From contig NC_092567.1 in NCBI RefSeq assembly GCF_037975245.1, positions 23,154,376-23,218,375 of the forward strand: DNA of 64,000 nucleotides, written 5' to 3'. This DNA comes from Apostichopus japonicus (lineage: Eukaryota; Echinodermata; Holothuroidea; Aspidochirotida; Stichopodidae). This document shows, piece after piece, positions 12,633 through 24,500 of this stretch; position 1 is the stretch's first letter, and every line of letters starts with the position of its first letter. The notes under the pieces were generated by a model. It saw nothing but the letters and a program-made list of their open reading frames with translations, made no database searches and had not been told where the DNA came from. Both the position numbers and the translations under genes were made by a program.

Positions 12633-14601
12633 CGCAGGATCTATAAACCCAAATGTTTCCTACGTCAACCAAAAATCCAGCCTGGTGCTGGATGAAGTCT
12701 TCTACATCCTTGAAAGCTTAGAATGGCCTTCAAAAGTTAAAAAGGTCCCATCGCAACTTGAAGAATCACCAGATGCATAGAGGATGTGGTCTCTGGTAAA
12801 GAATCTGTTTAATAGGTCTGAAGTCGGTCCTACAGGCAGACTTGTTGTTAGTGCAAATCTGTTTGATATCATCAAAAGAGGGCAATCGAAACTTAGACTG
12901 TATATTTAGTTGTATTTGGAATTTGTAGACTTTGGATATTTAACAGTAACTGTAAATGAGGCTGAAAAATTTGAGAGCTGCTGGGAAAGTTCCTTATTAA
13001 CATCTGGTTTATCATGGACATACAAGAACATAGAATGGCTTGAAGGGGAGGAATGCTGAAGACCGAGGAATGGGTCAGATGGGGGAGGGAGGGGTAGGGG
13101 AGGGTGGGGGGACGTATGTGACAGTGGAGTGGCATAGTTTATATCCAAGCTGTCCTTACGCTTGCTCATGTACAGTATCAAAGAAACTTGTGAATTCGGT
13201 ATTCACGTCTGACAAGATCGTTACTGATGCTGTAATGGAAATGAAAGAGAAGTATATGTCAGCCTACAAATATATTGGTGTTTGAAGAAACAATGGCCCA
13301 TGCAGGGTAATAAAACACCCATCCCAACTCTAGCTGAAGATGTGGGGTCGACTCCTGCCCACTTGGGCAATCCATACTTTCAGTGGGCTAAATATCCATT
13401 CCAGTGTTAGATGGACATACTGTGCTGTCAAAATTGGTCATTGACATCATCACCCACCCCAAAAGCCAGGCCTCTTTCAATCCTACTTGCAGATATCAGG
13501 CGCTGTGAGACAAGATGGCTGAATCGGTAATTGTAAGACCCTGTTAGATGGTGTAGAAGGTAGGGGTAGGCATGGCATCGTGATGGTTCACAACTTAATT
13601 GTCTGTCATAAAGTACCTTTGATCCAGCACCTTGGTTAAATGAAATGAAGCTTTGAGCAACTTCGTGCCATATAAACTGGTGGACTGTGCACGTGCATGA
13701 TCAAGTGGTCGCTATGGCGACGACACAGATCATAGTGAATAACTTTCCCCGCACCACCGTAAAGTATTTAAATGTCATTATTGATATTGTTTGTTTTTTC
13801 TATGAATAATTTCCAAGTTGATGTTCAAAACAGTAAAAAAGTGAGTTCTGAGATGTGTGTATGCCTTGTTCCTGTCTGTGACCTTACTGTACAGGTCAAT
13901 TGGTAACCCATTCACTGCAATGTTAAACTACCTTTTTGGAAACAAAAACATTTCAATGTTGGTTTTGGGAAAGAGAGCATGTTTTACATACGATCCTCCT
14001 TCCCCAGGTAATCTGTTCATTACTAACTACTGTGAATTTGGAATAAATGTCTTTTTGTGCTGTTACCTTTGACCTGTTGCGCAATATTCTTCCAAGATGT
14101 AACTCCGAACTAGCTTTATTACTCCAACACTGCTAGCTAAAAGACCCCTAATTCCGGTCGGTACTTCAGCGTTAACTTTTCTCACATTGAGACAGAACCC
14201 GGTGTATTTAAAAATGAATTTCATGATTTCGCTCTGTTAAAGGCTTGTTTTTATCCATCTAAAAAAACGTTTCCACAAGGAGGATTTATTTGGTTTCTTT
14301 TTCAATCTGTAAAATGTCTTTATAGTGTGCTATAGCATATGCAAACTGTACACAAATAGCTGTTAACTTTGAAAATGTCGTAAATGTTTGTACTGTTCTT
14401 ACAAATAAATTATTAACCGCATCTAAGTTTGAGATCGGGCCAGTCTTCAAAATGTTTTAACATTGATCAATGGTCGTGTATGTTAGAGTTATGAATTTAA
14501 TGGGTTTGTAATATTAGTGAACTAGTAATGTTGTGAAGGTCTCTATATGTTTTTTGTACCCTCTCTTTCTTTTCTAACGGAAAGCTGCAACTTGAAATAA
14601 A
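12633..14601 (+). other. Probable 3' UTR of gene A
   Basis: No coding signal. AATAAA hexamers lie at 13309, 14042, 14404 and 14596 on the sense strand, so the transcript end is uncertain. A G-rich run is at 13079-13112. Its extent is inferred only from poly(A) signals. Confidence 0.4.
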
Positions 14602-16724
14602 AAGTTCAGGGGAAATATGTTTGGCTGATGAAAATAGAGAAATGTCATCTAAATCTATCTTTTGAAATTGCCATTCAAGTCCTTAGTCATTGCAAGGTAA
14701 GAAATATTTCAGTAGGTTATTTGCATAATTTAGTGCTAGCTATTCAAAGATCTAATTTCTATGCGAGCTGTCATTTCGATTGATGTCTTTTTCAAAATAA
14801 AATAAAACTGTTAGCCAAAAAATATGTCTTTTTCAACGGTATTTTCTCTTTCCACAAGTTGCAAACTTCAGCGGAAACGAAAGGCTTTTTCTGTAAATAC
14901 CTGTGGCTAATTGGCAATTTGGCAAAAACAACCCTTTATTAAGTATTACAAAATTATCCGACTGAAATTGAAAACGTTTCCACTCGGAGGGAGCTAATAG
15001 CTTTCTCTTTTAATCTGTTAAATGTCTTCATAGTGTATTATAGCATTTGCAAATATGTTTTACTGATAAACAGAGAAATATCATGTAAAGCTATCTTGTG
15101 AAAATTGGCATTTAGGTCATTTGAAAAATAAAAATTTATGTAGGTTATTTACATAATTTAGTATGATGTTACCTCATTCATGTGTTGCTAAATATTTGGC
15201 ATTGCAATCTGAAAAGAATGCCTTCTTTTGCATTTCTTTCCATGGTATTGTTTCAATCTCGGATTCGGTGTTGCTTCAGCTGTAACAAGTGTTACTATCC
15301 GGGATAGACCTAGACTTTCTCATTTTTGTGTGTGTGGAGGGGGGGGGGGAGCAGGTAGAATATTAGGCTTTAAGATAGTAGGCTTTTAACCTATTTTCCT
15401 TATACTCTTTTATTGGGCGGGGGTCATTAAAGGAAAAAATTCTTGGTGGGGAAGGGGGGGGGTACACCACTGGTTGTTTATATTCTACTACCATTGTTTT
15501 CTCTTGGTTACCTCCAAGCGTGTTATATTGCAGAAAAGAATAACATCTGGCACTGGCCTAGAGGTAGTTAAGAAATAACAGGTTGAGATTGTTTTATACA
15601 ATGGATGGTTATTTACAAATAAACAGTTTCTTATTAATCTTGTGTAAAAGTAAGTTGGCCTGACGTTTCCTTCCTAGCAGGATCTTCTTCAAAGGCCAAA
15701 TGACAAGTAACAGTAACAGACGGAACAAAAACACGCACAGAATACAGACAGGTTAATGAGCATGGTGAAAACAGATATAGATGTAAGGGGATTTGTAGAC
15801 AAGGGATGGAGAGAAGAAAGAAAGAAACCAACAGGGGAAGAGGAGAGGTAGGAGATAAACAGTGGAGGGACAAAGAGAGGATGAAGGGAAAGTGGTAGGG
15901 AATAAACTGGAGGACAGAGACAGAAAGGTGTGGAGGAAAAAGGGATGAAGAGAGCTATGAGAAGAGGAGTGATGGGGGGGGGGGGGGGAAACAATTATTA
16001 ATCTTATTAAATATCTAAAGGTATATGAATCAATGTTGTAATGTTATTGAGTCTCATTTACAATCTTTCTATGTACTTCTGTGTTTGGTTCAAAGTTCAT
16101 TTGAAAAGAATATTAAGATATGAATGTTCATATACAGTTGAAGTGAAAAAATTTTCTTCATATCTGCAGGAGCGCTCTGTTTTTATATCAAAAACGTTTT
16201 TAAATCCTTTTCTGGAGATCTAGTTCTCAAGATATTGTAAAACAGACAAAATTACTGTCTCTGTGATGAAAATTCTGGCAGGGAAATATTGGTTGAATCG
16301 TGTACGCATGTGACCTGTTGAATTTCTGTCATATTTTAGAAATTCTGATAACAAGTTTTCTGTGCAATTACTTTACCCTTGTGATTGCAGTCATGTGAGT
16401 GCTGTGATCAAATCTCAAAAAATAGGAAACCCGGTTATATTAACCATGAAAAAAAAAATCGAGTGGTTGGTTATCCAAATTTCCCCTAGCCTTGTTTAGA
16501 GCGTGAGGTGACATTGTACCCAAGTATAAAGTACAGTAATGTTTCTATTTATTTTTTCAAGAAAATTCTGCATTGCTGTGTTGAGAGATTTCTAAAACAT
16601 ACACTTGTTGAGTTTTTTTTGGATATTCACATTGACAAGCTGTTTTCTGATTGTCTATTTTCATCATATCATCAGTGAAAACCATTGTGACATTTCTTTA
16701 AGTAAACCACTAAGTAACGACTCA
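14602..16724. other. Spacer between the two tetraspanins
   Basis: No exon seen. Holds the repeat at 15648, a purine-rich stretch 15780-15990 and G-runs. The motif CACCACTGGTTGTTTATATT after a G-run at 15463 recurs at 17841, suggesting a further dispersed repeat. Confidence 0.4.
15648..15708 (+). repeat. Single copy of the AAGTAAGTTGGCC repeat
   Basis: Matches the arms at 29581-29694 (AAGTAAGTTGGCCTGACGTT, CCTAGCAGGATCTTCTTCAA, then AAATGACAAG) with a few substitutions. Here it lacks the inverted partner. Confidence 0.75.
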
Positions 16725-16979
16725 GGGCGGAGTGTATAGCCTAGTGGTTAACGCCGGCGTCTCCCAGTCATGAGATCCCTGGTTCGATTCCCCGCCGACA
16801 GCAATGTGTGTCGTCTGGCAAGGGTGTTGTTCAATAACAACTTCCCGACATGGACGTTAAATGGATGTGTGCCGAGAGATTGGCTTCGGTCAGCTTGCGA
16901 GTCTATAAGCCTGCATGGCTTCTTTCGCGAGTTCCTGCTTGCGGGAAGATCACATATACATACATACATACATACAAAT
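16725..16979 (+). repeat. tRNA-SINE family S, copy 1
   Basis: The most complete copy of a five-copy family here. The tRNA-like head (16725-16800) has GGCGG pairing with CCGCC, A box TAGCCTAGTGGTTAACGCC and B box GGTTCGATTCC. The body carries GGACGTTAAAT, CTTCGGTCAGCTTGCG and GCGAGTTCCTGCTTGCGGGA. It ends in a CATA-repeat tail. Confidence 0.8.
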
Positions 16980-18503
16980 TGACCAGCTTTACGTAGTGAT
17001 ATCTTAAATTTCTCAATGATGTTTTCTGAGTACGCAACAGTGGATATCTTCTGTTTTTTGTAACTACAACAAGTTTTTGAACTAATTTAGAAACCAAACT
17101 CGTGTAACACCTCTTATATGTCAGCGACAGAGTGTTCTGAAACGTAAAACTGCAGTTGGATATTTCGGCTGTCGATGAATTTTGAGCAGCCTTTCACAAA
17201 ATCGTTTGTCATCAGTTTATTTAGGGTGTATTTTCTAAGTTTATTAGCTGTGTATTATATGATAAAAATCAGTTTTATTACCTTCCCTTTCTTCTTTATT
17301 ATGTATTCAAGAGTTTTTAGTAAAATTGATAAAAACATGAAATCTTATAAACCTTGCCAAATTGTAAAGCATACTGATCATTTTGTATCCTCCTTTTTTT
17401 TCCATCTTCTCCTGTTTTTCTTCTCTTTATCGGCTTTTGTCCATTTATAGGTATTCAAAACGATGAATGCTGTGGGCTTACTTTACAGTACAGCAAATAG
17501 CAACACAGCTGTGCAGTAACTCAGTCAAGCCCTCTTTGCACTGAACAAGGTAAACGTTGCTGCTATCTTCATTAATACATAGACCATACTTCTCATTTAG
17601 GATCTCACACTGTTCTTGCATTCAGATGGCTATGAAGTATCCTTTTCTCAGCCCTGTGGCTCATATCATGTGTTAATTACTCCTTTGTTTTTATCCACAT
17701 AAACAGTATACTGAGTAAATAACTCCTTTGTTTTTATCCACATAAACAGTATACTGAGTAAATCACTCATCAACATGCAACAATGCTCATGTGTAGTAAT
17801 ATCTTCCTTTGCAAAGTGACTTTGGGAGGGGGGGGGGGGGCACCACTGGTTGTTTATATTACAAAATCCTGGTGAATGTGATATATTCATATTATGATAT
17901 TCCCAATTTATAATTAAAATATTGGATGCAAATTTAAAGCAACATGCACCTGTGACATCACACCTGCTATCATCTTTCAGTTAAACTAGAGCACAAACTG
18001 AGAATTTCAATGATCCATTTCTTGGTAACGGCAAGTACGCAGACATTGAACTTAAATTTGACAATGATGCGTAGGATTTGCAGGTTGTATTACTCATTTC
18101 ATCCGTCAAAATATTGTTTCTCTCTGGACTAGCTGATAATCTCTTAGCAAAATGATTATTTGGTATGAAAGTAACAAGGTGCTATGTTTGACAAGTTTAC
18201 AAGGTGCTGATGGGTGCTCTGTTTGGAATCTCTGAACCTTTTTATTTCCTTCTTAAATGTTGATTTATTATTAAAAATTGCAGGAATTGTTGAATATTTT
18301 TTCAACGATCACGTGTAGTAATATCTCATCCTATTTGATGGGAGACATTACATTGGTACTGTCTCAAATGTAAGTGGAAAGGGGTTTGAATATACTTTCT
18401 CAAATGTTAGGGGAATGGGGGTTGAGAGTAGATAGTTGTTCTCTTTCCATGACTAGGCTCTCTATCTTTGCCAACTTTGAATTTTGACATTTCAGTTGCA
18501 TCA
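16980..18503. other. Spacer, no gene recognised
   Basis: AT-rich with a 43-bp duplication (17680) and G-runs; nothing coding could be supported. Confidence 0.4.
17680..17765. repeat. 43-bp tandem duplication
   Basis: CTCCTTTGTTTTTATCCACA and the following ACAGTATACTGAGTAAAT occur twice, 43 bp apart, nearly identical. Confidence 0.9.
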
Positions 18504-18511
18504 CTTTAAAG

Positions 18512-19033
18512 CAGGGTTTCCCTAACTTAATCCCCTCCCCACACCCCCTGTGGATGTCAGAGTTGTCCACGAACCCCAACTTTTCAAGACACAATCTGAG
18601 TTATTATTATACTATAATACGCATACCAGTGCTTCGTAAAAGATCAAGTTCATAGTGTAATATTGTAATGAAAAAAACAAGAGATGAACAAATATTTATT
18701 TGGAAACTTCAAGATCAGATCAGCTCTTCATCTTCACGACGTACTGTCATGTGTACACCAACTTCGCCAAAGTCAAGCGGCCTGTGTCTATTTCATAATT
18801 CAGTTATTTATCACAGGCATGGTACAGTACTGCTATGGCAACATATGCGTATGGAACGCGAAAAGAGTTTGTCCATAGGTACGACTTTTGTACATTACTA
18901 TATGATATGATATATCAGATTTTAGTTCCACAAAAAGTACTCTAGTTTTGACTTTCAGAAACGTCTCACAAACCCCCTGGGATGGACTCACGCACCCCCT
19001 AAGGGTTCATGCACCCCAGTTAGGGAACCCCTG
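18512..19033. mobile_element. Non-autonomous hAT-like element (522 bp)
   Basis: Terminal inverted repeats CAGGGTTTCCCTAACT (left) and CAGGGGTTCCCTAACT (right, read inward). The flanks ctttaaag (18504-18511) and ctttaatg (19034-19041) match at 7 of 8 positions, as an aged 8-bp target duplication. CCCCCTGTGGATGTC and the right-hand GGGGGTGCGTGAGTCC lie just inside. No transposase. Confidence 0.75.
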
Positions 19034-19041
19034 CTTTAATG

Positions 19042-21496
19042 GATATCTCATAGCCGGTGAAAGAAAGAGCCAAACAATTGAAGAAAATGTTTTCATGTTT
19101 TATATATCGCAAATAACCTAGTAATATGTATGATACTTTTAAATATTCAAAGTAATGGCATGACGTCTTTGTCATTAATATCGAAAAACAAAACAAAAAT
19201 TCTAAAAGCCTTTGAAGATCCTGCAAGGATTGCAATGTTAGGCTCTATGACTTTAACATAAAACATAAAAAAAGCAAAGAAAGTTACTTATTATTACTAA
19301 GGATGCTATAAAAATACACCTTTCAAGAAATGAGAATATATTTACTTTTTAATTTCTAACCAAATATGAGTTATATGATTATGTATTGCTGCTCTCGGTA
19401 GAAAGTAAAAATCCAACAGTCTTTGGATTTGAATGTTCACCCACACATGTTTTTACACCAATTTTTGACAAGTTTAACTCCATAAAAAAAATTTTCCCTG
19501 TGTATGTCGTCTTTAACATTCACCAATGTCGTATCGTCCAGTTTCATCCTCAGAGAAATCAGAATTCTCTATAAACAGATTTGATTCAATATATATCGAT
19601 TGGGTAATTTCTTGAGGTTACAGAAAATGTCTTGCTCTAAGGTAATGTGCACTGTGTCGTAGGCTGTCAATCTGTCCTTAACCACGACAAAGAAAAAAGA
19701 AGAAAAAGTCATTTCAGTCTGCCATGCAATGTTTGGTCTAAAAATCATATTTAGATAGTAAAAGCCTGTCATCTTGAAATTTCAGTGAATTTAAAGCTGG
19801 AGTGTGTGGTGGTGGGAGTATAGCTCATTTCAGTGCATATATCTGATTCAATCTTGGTAATATTTTTTAAATTGCCTCCAGTTCTGTAATCATGATCATG
19901 ATGAATTAGGCAATGTCGATGATAGAGTTGTTTGGCCAGATGGAGGGAGCTATTAAGAAACAAAAAGCTGAACGTCCATTCCAAATTTTAAAGATAAAAA
20001 ACTTTGTACATTCTTTTGTCTTCACAGAAACACAATATTTTATCCAAATTTTGATCACGCACGCAAGAAAATGTTTGCACCGATCGTATAATATTGTACA
20101 GGTTAAACTACTAGAATCAGATTGCATTTAAAAAAAACATCAATTTAAAAAAATTTCATACATATTGTGCTAATTAATGTTGGATACATGATTACAATTT
20201 TATGGTACACTTCTCATTATGAGTTTCTTCTCTCCCCACCCCCGATCCCAACCCCCACCATGGAGCCTGCTGCAATGGATTAGTAATAAATGAACAACAT
20301 AATAAAACATCTCTTTCGTAGAGTTCTTAAAAAGAATATCACAGATCCACACTAAGATAGGATGGGGGTTGTGGTGGTGGTGTGAGGGTGGTACTTCTCT
20401 CGTTATAGGAACACTACAACTGCACATTCCAGCTCTCCAATCGCACCATATCTTTTCATTTAGAAACAGATCAAACTCCCAAACATCTCTTTATAATATT
20501 CAATGTAGAAAATATCAAATTTGAAACAAAAGTAGAGAAAATTTAACTTCATCAAATCTTTGTTTACAGAATCAAGCTTTTTTAGGCAAGGTTTTTTTTT
20601 TCACGGTTAAACAATATAAACTGATACCTCCTCCATGGTACACATGTCAAATAATTTTTTTGTGGAAATGAATCGTTTTGTATATACAAATCGTCTTCAC
20701 TGCTGCATAAATACTCACCCTAACATCAAATTTTTGGACAAAAAGCCAATTGTTTTTTTAGTAATTCAGAAAAAAACATCTGACTTCACGCCAGATGTAT
20801 TCAGCCTCGTCAAGAGAGTACCATGGACCAAGTGTTAAGTTGGGACATCAATGTAAGAGTTGTGAAAAAATAAGGATATCATGGAATAATTACAAATAAG
20901 AACCATGTCACCCTGCAATCCTCCCTCAACCGGGATAATCCATATTCAACCCCATACTCTGGTTTTCATCTAGCAGTGCATCTTCTTCCCTCAGAAGACC
21001 ACTGTCAGCATTAAGGTTGTAATATTTTACTCACTTCAGAAAGAACAAATTGGTTTGATAATTTAAAGTAGTCTTATAAAATTTGGCTAATCAAGCCAAC
21101 ACTCTTTCAGAGCGTTAAGCTAAATAATAAAACCATTAAGTGGGTAAAATGTTACATCTGGACCAGAGTAATGCATCTATGTTGCTGTAAAGGAACTATT
21201 CAGTCATTTGGCTACAAATTTCTGGATAGGTTTTTTTTACCAACCACCGAGAAGATCCATGTTTCCACGGTAACTGGTGAATCCGGAAGGTTTCACCGAT
21301 AACCAAGCTTGAATTAAGTTCCTCTATCTTGTTTATCCGAAAACAATATCTTAGATGTGAGCCAGACCTCTCCCTTGGATGATACATTTTACAGTAAAGA
21401 TGAAACTATTTTTGGTGTGCAGAAGGCAAGAGTAGCTTCTTCCATGGGGTGGGTGTTTGCTGGTGGTCCCCCCCCTCCTCTCTCCCTCCTCTCTCT
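19042..21496. other. 3' flank of gene B
   Basis: Should include the 3' UTR of gene B on the minus strand. I see no clear AATAAA (TTTATT on the plus strand) in the first kilobase, so its end is not placed. No other gene. Confidence 0.35.
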
Positions 21497-21571
21497 TTAT
21501 ATGTACTGCTGCTCCCGATCCTGTCTGCCGATAGCAACGCAGAGACAGCAAGAGAAGACCATACCCAGCAA
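21497..21571 (-). CDS. Gene B exon 7 and stop
   Basis: 75 nt including TAA, residues 230-253: LLGMVFSCCLCVAI then a charged tail ending QQYI. Acceptor tttctcttccag. The membrane-proximal CCLC is a typical S-acylation site in this family. Confidence 0.92.
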   Translation of the reverse strand: MLGMVFSCCLCVAIGRQDREQQYI

Positions 21572-24500
21572 CTGGAAGAGAAAACAAAACAGGATTAGAG
21601 TCAGAAACAAACAAATTCAATCTTAGAAAGCTCCTTTGACAAATTAAATGGGAACTTCTGGATTAAAGGGTGTGAAGACTCGCGCACAGAGAAACGTCTG
21701 ATGCCGGTAATCTGACCTAGTTTCGAATGAGGTGCAACAGAATTGTTAGACACCATCATCGATCCCAGAAAATACACACACAGCTTGCTACCGTCGGTAA
21801 TTAGACACCAGTGTACAGTCAATACATACAGCTACGGTCGATACCCACAACACAGTGTACAAACGATACAGGGATGGACATCTCAGGTCCAGATAAAAGA
21901 TAACAAGGTATCACGTTTCATTACTGTCTGCATTTTGTAGCGACAAGCAACAAGCAAAAAACTTCACTTGCAAGCTACGGAAAGTTAACTTTTTCAGAGC
22001 GCGGCACGCGGTTTGGGGCGAGTCTTCAATGCCTTTAAAGGGTTAGTTCCAACTTTGTGACTGCCCTTGGTTGGCCATTAAGTTTTGTAAACAGCAACTT
22101 ATACATTATATATAAAGAAAATGTGGAGGGTTAGCACTAATGTGTCAGTCATACCATTTTACTTTCACAACCTTTGAACTTTATCATCCTCCTCTCAACC
22201 AATCACCTGAGAGGAGTACTACTGTTCACCCAACCTGAATAAGAGGGGCTGGGGGGGGGGGGGGGTGGGGACCAGTGTTTCTGTTTCAAATCATTATTTT
22301 CATCCATGCTTGGAAAGGAAGCATATCTGCTTTGGTGCTTCCACCTTCCGCTCAATCCTCACACCCACTTATTTCACATTTATCTGCACTTTATCTAACA
22401 TGCATAACAATCTTTGACAGCTATTAATTTATTTATTAAATAATTTTTATGTGGTTCACAGCTTGCACACTGAACTGATTTTTCTCATCGGTCGGTTTCT
22501 TATCAGATAAGTTAACAGAAAGATATCAAATATACTTGGTTTTTCCATAGTCGGTCAAAAATACAGGTTTAATTAGTGATTATCAAGTATTTCAGTTGAT
22601 CTTATCAAGTTCATTATTTAATGGATTTTCAAAATCCAGGCTTTTCTAGCATTTAGTTTTCCTTTATCTACTGCCAACCAAGTTAGTATGTTTCAGAATG
22701 AAGACTAAACTTCTCTTCATCTTTAGGACCATATTTACACTCATTTGAACACTGCTAGTGTTGAATCTCACCTGAACTACACCAATGCCTATGGTAAGGC
22801 CGGCCAAGATCACAGTGTGCTGTTCCAACTTCTTAAAGAGCTTACTGGAACATCCCTGTAACAGGACATAGAAAAGAAAAAAGTTCATAATCCAAAGGAG
22901 AAGCATAAAACAGAGATAACAATCTCTAATATATTTCATTTCATGGCAAACATTAGATATTTTATTTATGGAACCATGTCATCATCTGTATGTAATAGAG
23001 GTCGGTGCCTTTCAATCATAAGGTCCCGAGTTCGAGTCACTCCAAGATTAATGTATGTCGTCCAGTTACAGAGTTGTTGACAATTCATAATCGTGGACGT
23101 TAAAATATGAATCTAAGAGACTGACTTCGGTCAGCTTGCGGCTTTGATAGTTCCTGCTTGCAAGAGGATCTAAAATACAAACATAGAATATCATCTGCTT
23201 ATAACCACATGTATGTATGTATTTTAGATCCATACTGTATGTATGTATTGTACGTATTTTAGATCCATATTGTATGTATGTATGTATCAGTGGCGGAGAA
23301 ACAGGGGGGGTTGGGGGGGTTTTAACCCCCCCACTTTTTGAAGAGGGGGGGTTGGCCCACACAATCAACCCCCCCTAGTTTTAGCCAGTAATGTTCTGTT
23401 ATAGCCTATGTTATGTGCTCCAAATGGCATAATAAATCAAATTATTGAATTTGAAATTGTTAAAGTCATTTCAACCTTTTACCTGGTAGGCTACATCAAC
23501 AATTAACGACCGAAAACCGAGTTAGAATTGACCCACACATTATTTCTAGCCCCTTTCCCCCACCTTGCGCATTGGAACTTGTAGCTCATAGGGCTAACTT
23601 CACCCCACAACAGACATACACAAAATAACGTTTTGTTGCTGTTGAATAGCTTTGGAACTGTATACACTTGCCAACTTCAACGAGGTGAAGGAAGGAAAAG
23701 AAAAAGAAGAAAGAGAGAAAAGGAGAAAAGGATGGAGTAGAAAATACGGGAAAACGGGAAGAGAAAGAGGAACAGTGACAAAATTATTCGAATTTGTAAA
23801 GCAAACAGCAGATATCACATCATATCAGTGAGCATGAAAATGGCGTTCCACGATAAACAGCCTCCAAACCATGGGCGCAGATCCTGGTGAAGACAGCGGG
23901 ACGCGTCCCCACCAACTTTTTCAGTAGTGGGGACATGATATACCGTGTCCCCACCAATTTGTCTTGACCAATAGCTGCATTTCAAGTTCCCCTGTATTGA
24001 ACTTTGGCGCAGTTTGATCCAGCATTGTGCAAATGACATGCAGCAGTTCTCATTTTATTGTATTGTATCCACAGTTGTTAAATATAGGACGGAAATCGCA
24101 TTTGCGGCAGTCTATATTTGTTTTCTGGGAGAGGACCCCAGACCCATCGTATATACAAAAGTCTACTTGGATTATTTGACCCCTGATTTTCTTTCTGCAG
24201 ACGCCCATGTATTTCTCCAAACCAAATTTCTAAGCCATGAGATCTAAAACTTAAGGAGGTTTAGGAGCATCATTAGGTCTGGGAAGTGTTATTTCCGGCG
24301 ATCTGGGAGGTATATTTGCCCAAAAAATCGTACGCTACGCGCGAACCCATGGTCGCGCTCCGCTTAGATAGTATCAGAGAGCATACACGCGTCCCCACCA
24401 TTATCCAACACTGATCTGCGCCCATGCTCAAAACTGTCGATGTGTGTATAGTGTTCGGTTTTGGAAATATCTGGTATATTTTTATTTCCATCAACGAAAT

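Noticed and set aside
16725-16800. Functional tRNA gene
   Set aside because: It continues into a body shared with four other copies and a CATA tail, so it is a SINE head.
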